36,745 nt of DNA from Myxococcales bacterium. Its GTDB lineage: Bacteria; Myxococcota_A; UBA9160; UBA4427. Where the stretch lies: NCBI GenBank assembly GCA_012959665.1, contig DUCT01000249.1:1-36745 (forward strand), given 5' to 3'. The notes beneath the pieces were generated by a model that worked only from the letters and a program-made list of their open reading frames with translations, made no database searches and was not told where the DNA came from. Positions 33,514 to 36,745 of the stretch are shown here, piece after piece; position 1 is the first letter of the stretch, and the number at the start of each line of letters is the position of its first letter. A program made the position numbers and the translations under genes.

Positions 33514-33966
33514 GTGAACTGGCAACCTTCTGATTCTAAAGACGATCTGGCTATCGGGGAAGTCGGTGCGCTGATTGGCTTGTCCGCCCGAACCATCCGC
33601 TATTACGAAGAACTGGGGCTCCTGCCCGGCGTTCGTCGCAGGGTGGCCGGGCGCCGTGTCTACGGCGCCGACCAATTGGAGCGACTGCGCTTCATCGAAC
33701 GGCTGAAGAAACTCGGGCTGTCCCTGGGCGAGATCAAACAGCTCAATGCCCTTTACGCGATCAAGGGATCGACGGCGGCCATGCTCGCCTACCTGGGCGG
33801 GTTGCTCGATACCCATCTCAAAAAATTAGACGGCCGAATCGCCGAGTTGATCGATCTACGCGATGAGATGGGGAGCTACCGGGAACACGTGGGAAGCCGC
33901 ATTGAAATTCTGGAAGCCAAGGCCAGCGCGGCGCCGAAGCCGCATCCATCGGAGGACGATTCGTGA
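33514..33966 (+). CDS. MerR-family transcriptional regulator
   Basis: The product is about 150 residues. The N-terminal winged HTH is AIGEVGALIGLSARTIRYYEELGLLP, followed by RRVYGADQLERLRFIERLKKLG and LSLGEIKQLN, the standard MerR DNA-binding order. The C-terminal half is an alpha-helical dimerisation coil (LLDTHLKKLDGRIAELIDL). No Cys-rich metal site is present, so the sensed signal is not a metal by this evidence. GTG 33514 is used because the recognisable domain starts 12 residues later; ATG 33496 and GTG 33484 are alternatives and none has a clear ribosome binding site. Its TGA overlaps the GTG of icmF, so it is likely to control that gene, probably in response to a CoA ester or related metabolite (inference). 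Confidence 0.88.
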   Translation: MNWQPSDSKDDLAIGEVGALIGLSARTIRYYEELGLLPGVRRRVAGRRVYGADQLERLRFIERLKKLGLSLGEIKQLNALYAIKGSTAAMLAYLGGLLDTHLKKLDGRIAELIDLRDEMGSYREHVGSRIEILEAKASAAPKPHPSEDDS

Positions 33967-36745
33967 GTACAGCGGTGAAGACCTCAATCGCAGAGTCTAT
34001 GGGTGGGGCGCGGGTTCGCGTGGTGACCGCCGCTTCGCTCTTTGACGGACACGATGCGGCCATCAATATCATGCGCCGCATTCTCCAGGCCGAGGGAGCC
34101 GAGGTCATTCATCTGGGGCACGACCGCTCGGTGGATGAAATCGTCGAAGCGGCGATCTGTGAAGGCGCCCATGCGGTGGCGGTTTCGTCCTACCAGGGCG
34201 GGCACATGGAATTTTTTCGCTATCTGGTGGATCGGCTCGCGGCTCGGGGGGCGGGTTGGGTGCGGGTGTTCGGAGGGGGCGGAGGCACGATCACGCCGTC
34301 CGAAATCGAAGAACTCCACGCCTACGGGGTGGCACGAATCTTCAGTCCCGACGACGGTCGGGATCACGGTCTCCTGGGCATGATCCGGATTATTCTGGAG
34401 GATTGCGCGTCCGAGTCGGTGCAAGCCGCTCGCCGAGCCGGGACCGATGAACTCGACGACCTCGTGGACGGCTTGGAGCCGGACCAGGAGGCCCGGATTT
34501 CTCGCCTGATTACCTTTCTCGAGGAGGAATCGGGGGAGCCCACCGCCCCGGGTGCAGCCTTGCGCGCACGCTTGGACCAACGGGCTCGGGAAAGAGCACC
34601 CACGGCGGTGGTGGGCTTTACCGGGACCGGCGGTGCGGGCAAGTCCAGCGTGGTGGACGAACTGGTGCGCCGATTTCGGGAGGAGTTCCCCCGTCGCTCG
34701 GTCGGTATGTTGCTGATCGATCCGACTCGCAGGCGCTCGGGAGGAGCGCTACTGGGCGACCGGATCCGCATGAATGCAATCCACGGCAGCGGCGTTTTTG
34801 TACGGTCCATGGCGACTCGCCGGGCCAATCTCGCCCTGTCCAATTCGGTGCGCGATGGATTGAGGGTTCTCCAGGCGGCAGGCTTCGATCTGATTCTGAT
34901 AGAGACCGCCGGGATAGGCCAAAGCGATTCGGAGATTGTGGACCTGGTGGATCTCTCGCTCTACGTCATGACGCCGGAGTTCGGTGCGCCGTCTCAGTTG
35001 GAAAAAATCGACATGTTGGATCTCGCCGATCTGGTGGTGCTCAACAAGTGCGACAAGCAGGGCGCTCGTGATGCTTTGCGCGATGTGCGCAAACAGTGGC
35101 GACGCAATCACGAGCAGTTTGATCTCGACGAGGGAGATATTCCCGTCTTTCCGACTCTGGCGCGGAACTGGAACGATTCCGGAACCGATCGCCTGTACTC
35201 AGTACTGCGCCAACGGGTCTCGGATCTCACGGGAGGGCGCTTTGAGGGTGAAGCCTTCGCCGGTGTGGCCGATCCGGATGAAGCCTTCGATCTGCCTGGG
35301 GCGATTCCCCCGGCGCGTAGCCGTTATCTTGCGGAAATTGCCGAGTGCGTTCGGGGCTACAAGGCCCGGACCGCGGAATCGGCTCGTCAGGCTTCCGAGG
35401 CGGATGGGATTGCCCGGGCCCTGGGAGCCATGGGTCACAAGACGCCAGGGATGGCCCAGGCCTTCACCGTGGGAACTGAAGCGGGGCAGGGCGAAGCCCA
35501 AGATACCGCCAGTGAACTCAGGAGGCTCTATAACGCACGCCTGGAGGCTCTGCCCGGGGATCTGCGGCGTGGCTTGGCAGCCTGGCCGGATATCCGTGAG
35601 CGCTATAGGGCCGAGTCCCAGACCTATTCCATTCGCGGTGCGTCCATCGAGGTGGCCAACCACGTCTCGAGCCTTTCGGAAACGCCCGTCCCGAAGGTAT
35701 CGGTTCCGGCCACCGAGGATTGGGGAGAAATCGCTCGCTTCCTGGGCCTCGAGAACCTGCCCGGTTATTTCCCATTCACCGCGGGCGTCTTTCCCTTCAA
35801 ACGGGAGGGAGAGGATCCCACACGCATGTTTGCGGGTGAGGGGGGTCCCGAGCGAACCAATCGGCGGTTTCACTTCCTTGCGTCGGATCAAGGCGCCGCT
35901 CGGCTATCGACGGCCTTCGACAGCGTGACCCTCTATGGCCGAGACCCTGAGGATCGGCCCGACATCTATGGCAAGGTGGGAAACTCGGGCGTTTCTGTCT
36001 GTACCCTGGACGATGCAAAGATCCTCTACTCGGGCTTTGACCTGTGTCGGCCCTCCACTTCGGTTTCGCTCACCATCAACGGCCCGGCCCCCATGGTGCT
36101 GGCCTTCTTTCTGAACGCCGCCATCGATCAACAGGTGGAGAGACACCTGCGCGAGGCGGGGCAATTGGATGCGGTGCGCCGGAGCATGGCGGCCGAGTTT
36201 GCCGAGCGCGCAGCCCCGCTGCCCGAGGGTCCCGAGGAACTTCCCCCGAGTCACGACGGACTGGGTCTCGGACTATTGGGCATTCCCGGCCGGCGCGCGG
36301 TCGACCCCGAAACCTACGAACGCATCAAGGCCGAGGTCCTGGGACGAGTTCGGGGGACTGTCCAGGCGGATATTCTGAAGGAGGACCAGGCCCAGAATAC
36401 GTGCATCTTCTCCACAGATTTCGCGTTGAAACTCCAGGGAGATATTCAAGAGTACTTCTCCGAGCATTCGGTTCGAAATTTCTACTCGGTGTCGATTTCG
36501 GGATATCACATGGCGGAGGCGGGTGCGAATCCGATTACGCAACTGGCGTTTACGCTCGCGAACGGGCTGACATTCTGCGAGTACTACCTGGCTCGGGGCA
36601 TGGACATCGACGACTTCGCGGCCAATTTTTCATTCTTCTTCAGCAATGGCCTGGAGGCGGAATACGACGTGATCGGTCGGGTGGCTCGGCGAATCTGGGC
36701 CATAGCTATGCGCGACAGGTATGAGGCCTCCGAGCGCAGTCAAAA
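33963..36745 (+). CDS. icmF: fused isobutyryl-CoA mutase IcmF (3' end outside window)
   Basis: IcmF is the coenzyme B12-dependent mutase that interconverts isobutyryl-CoA and butyryl-CoA and carries its own G-protein chaperone. About 927 residues are visible and the frame is open to the edge, against about 1080-1100 for full proteins. The N-terminal B12 domain has DGHDAAIN (Asp28, His30) and SSYQGGHMEF. The MeaB-like GTPase has Walker A GTGGAGKS (221-228), ETAGIGQSDSEI and NKCD (361-364). The mutase domain follows. In it Phe623 (MFAGEG) and Gln811 (AQNTCIF) occupy the places of the methylmalonyl-CoA mutase Tyr and Arg, the isobutyryl-CoA type by my eye alignment. SISGYHMAEAGAN follows. The GTG start overlaps the merR stop by 4 bases. 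Confidence 0.95.
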   Translation, partial: MSTAVKTSIAESMGGARVRVVTAASLFDGHDAAINIMRRILQAEGAEVIHLGHDRSVDEIVEAAICEGAHAVAVSSYQGGHMEFFRYLVDRLAARGAGWVRVFGGGGGTITPSEIEELHAYGVARIFSPDDGRDHGLLGMIRIILEDCASESVQAARRAGTDELDDLVDGLEPDQEARISRLITFLEEESGEPTAPGAALRARLDQRARERAPTAVVGFTGTGGAGKSSVVDELVRRFREEFPRRSVGMLLIDPTRRRSGGALLGDRIRMNAIHGSGVFVRSMATRRANLALSNSVRDGLRVLQAAGFDLILIETAGIGQSDSEIVDLVDLSLYVMTPEFGAPSQLEKIDMLDLADLVVLNKCDKQGARDALRDVRKQWRRNHEQFDLDEGDIPVFPTLARNWNDSGTDRLYSVLRQRVSDLTGGRFEGEAFAGVADPDEAFDLPGAIPPARSRYLAEIAECVRGYKARTAESARQASEADGIARALGAMGHKTPGMAQAFTVGTEAGQGEAQDTASELRRLYNARLEALPGDLRRGLAAWPDIRERYRAESQTYSIRGASIEVANHVSSLSETPVPKVSVPATEDWGEIARFLGLENLPGYFPFTAGVFPFKREGEDPTRMFAGEGGPERTNRRFHFLASDQGAARLSTAFDSVTLYGRDPEDRPDIYGKVGNSGVSVCTLDDAKILYSGFDLCRPSTSVSLTINGPAPMVLAFFLNAAIDQQVERHLREAGQLDAVRRSMAAEFAERAAPLPEGPEELPPSHDGLGLGLLGIPGRRAVDPETYERIKAEVLGRVRGTVQADILKEDQAQNTCIFSTDFALKLQGDIQEYFSEHSVRNFYSVSISGYHMAEAGANPITQLAFTLANGLTFCEYYLARGMDIDDFAANFSFFFSNGLEAEYDVIGRVARRIWAIAMRDRYEASERSQ

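Overview
The window is a densely coded, high-GC bacterial chromosome segment. I see no insertion sequence, phage gene, CRISPR array or plasmid function. The gene order tilS, ftsH, folP, cdaA, ybbR, glmM, then nnr, tsaE and lysC is one I know from the former Deltaproteobacteria (Geobacter-type genomes). A DUF1302 outer-membrane protein with a LolA-like partner, a sigma-54 response regulator, lipoproteins and fused IcmF fit a diderm of the Myxococcota/Desulfobacterota group. The lineage is an inference from gene content; no rRNA is present.

Layout. 1-1400: the tail of a DHH-like protein and queE. 1435-5571 (minus): a sigma-54-type response regulator and a DUF1302/LolA-like outer-membrane pair. 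5709-10217: a block of short, alternating-strand genes for a DEDDh exonuclease, a lipoprotein metallopeptidase, PrmA, a GDP-4-keto-6-deoxymannose-reductase-like enzyme and a P-loop kinase-dCMP deaminase fusion. 10338-16028: signalling genes, namely a REC-GAF-kinase, an exported protein, tRNA-Met(CAT), a PhnD-like lipoprotein and a membrane hybrid histidine kinase. 16068-17645 (minus): an acyl-CoA ligase. 17722-28607: the housekeeping run of tRNA lysidine synthesis, membrane proteolysis, folate, c-di-AMP synthesis, aminosugar synthesis, NAD(P)HX repair, t6A and aspartokinase. 28610-33396: a ComEA-like HhH protein, then cysteine desulfurase, mnmA, rnc and era, the last four translationally coupled. 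33514-36745: a MerR regulator whose stop overlaps the start of icmF, which runs off the right edge.

How the genes work together. Cysteine desulfurase and MnmA form a sulfur-donor/tRNA-thiolase pair. CdaA, YbbR and GlmM form the usual c-di-AMP/cell-wall-precursor module. The PhnD-like lipoprotein and the hybrid kinase look like a ligand receptor and its kinase, because no ABC permease or ATPase gene lies beside them. MerR probably controls icmF.

The most unusual items are the kinase-deaminase fusion with an HGE zinc motif, the PhnD-like/kinase pair separated by a perfect 18-bp palindrome, a 137-bp head-to-head overlap between the peptidase gene and prmA, and the absence of pdxJ/acpS between glmM and nnr. 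Most of the window is ordinary core genome. No gap between genes exceeds 300 bases.
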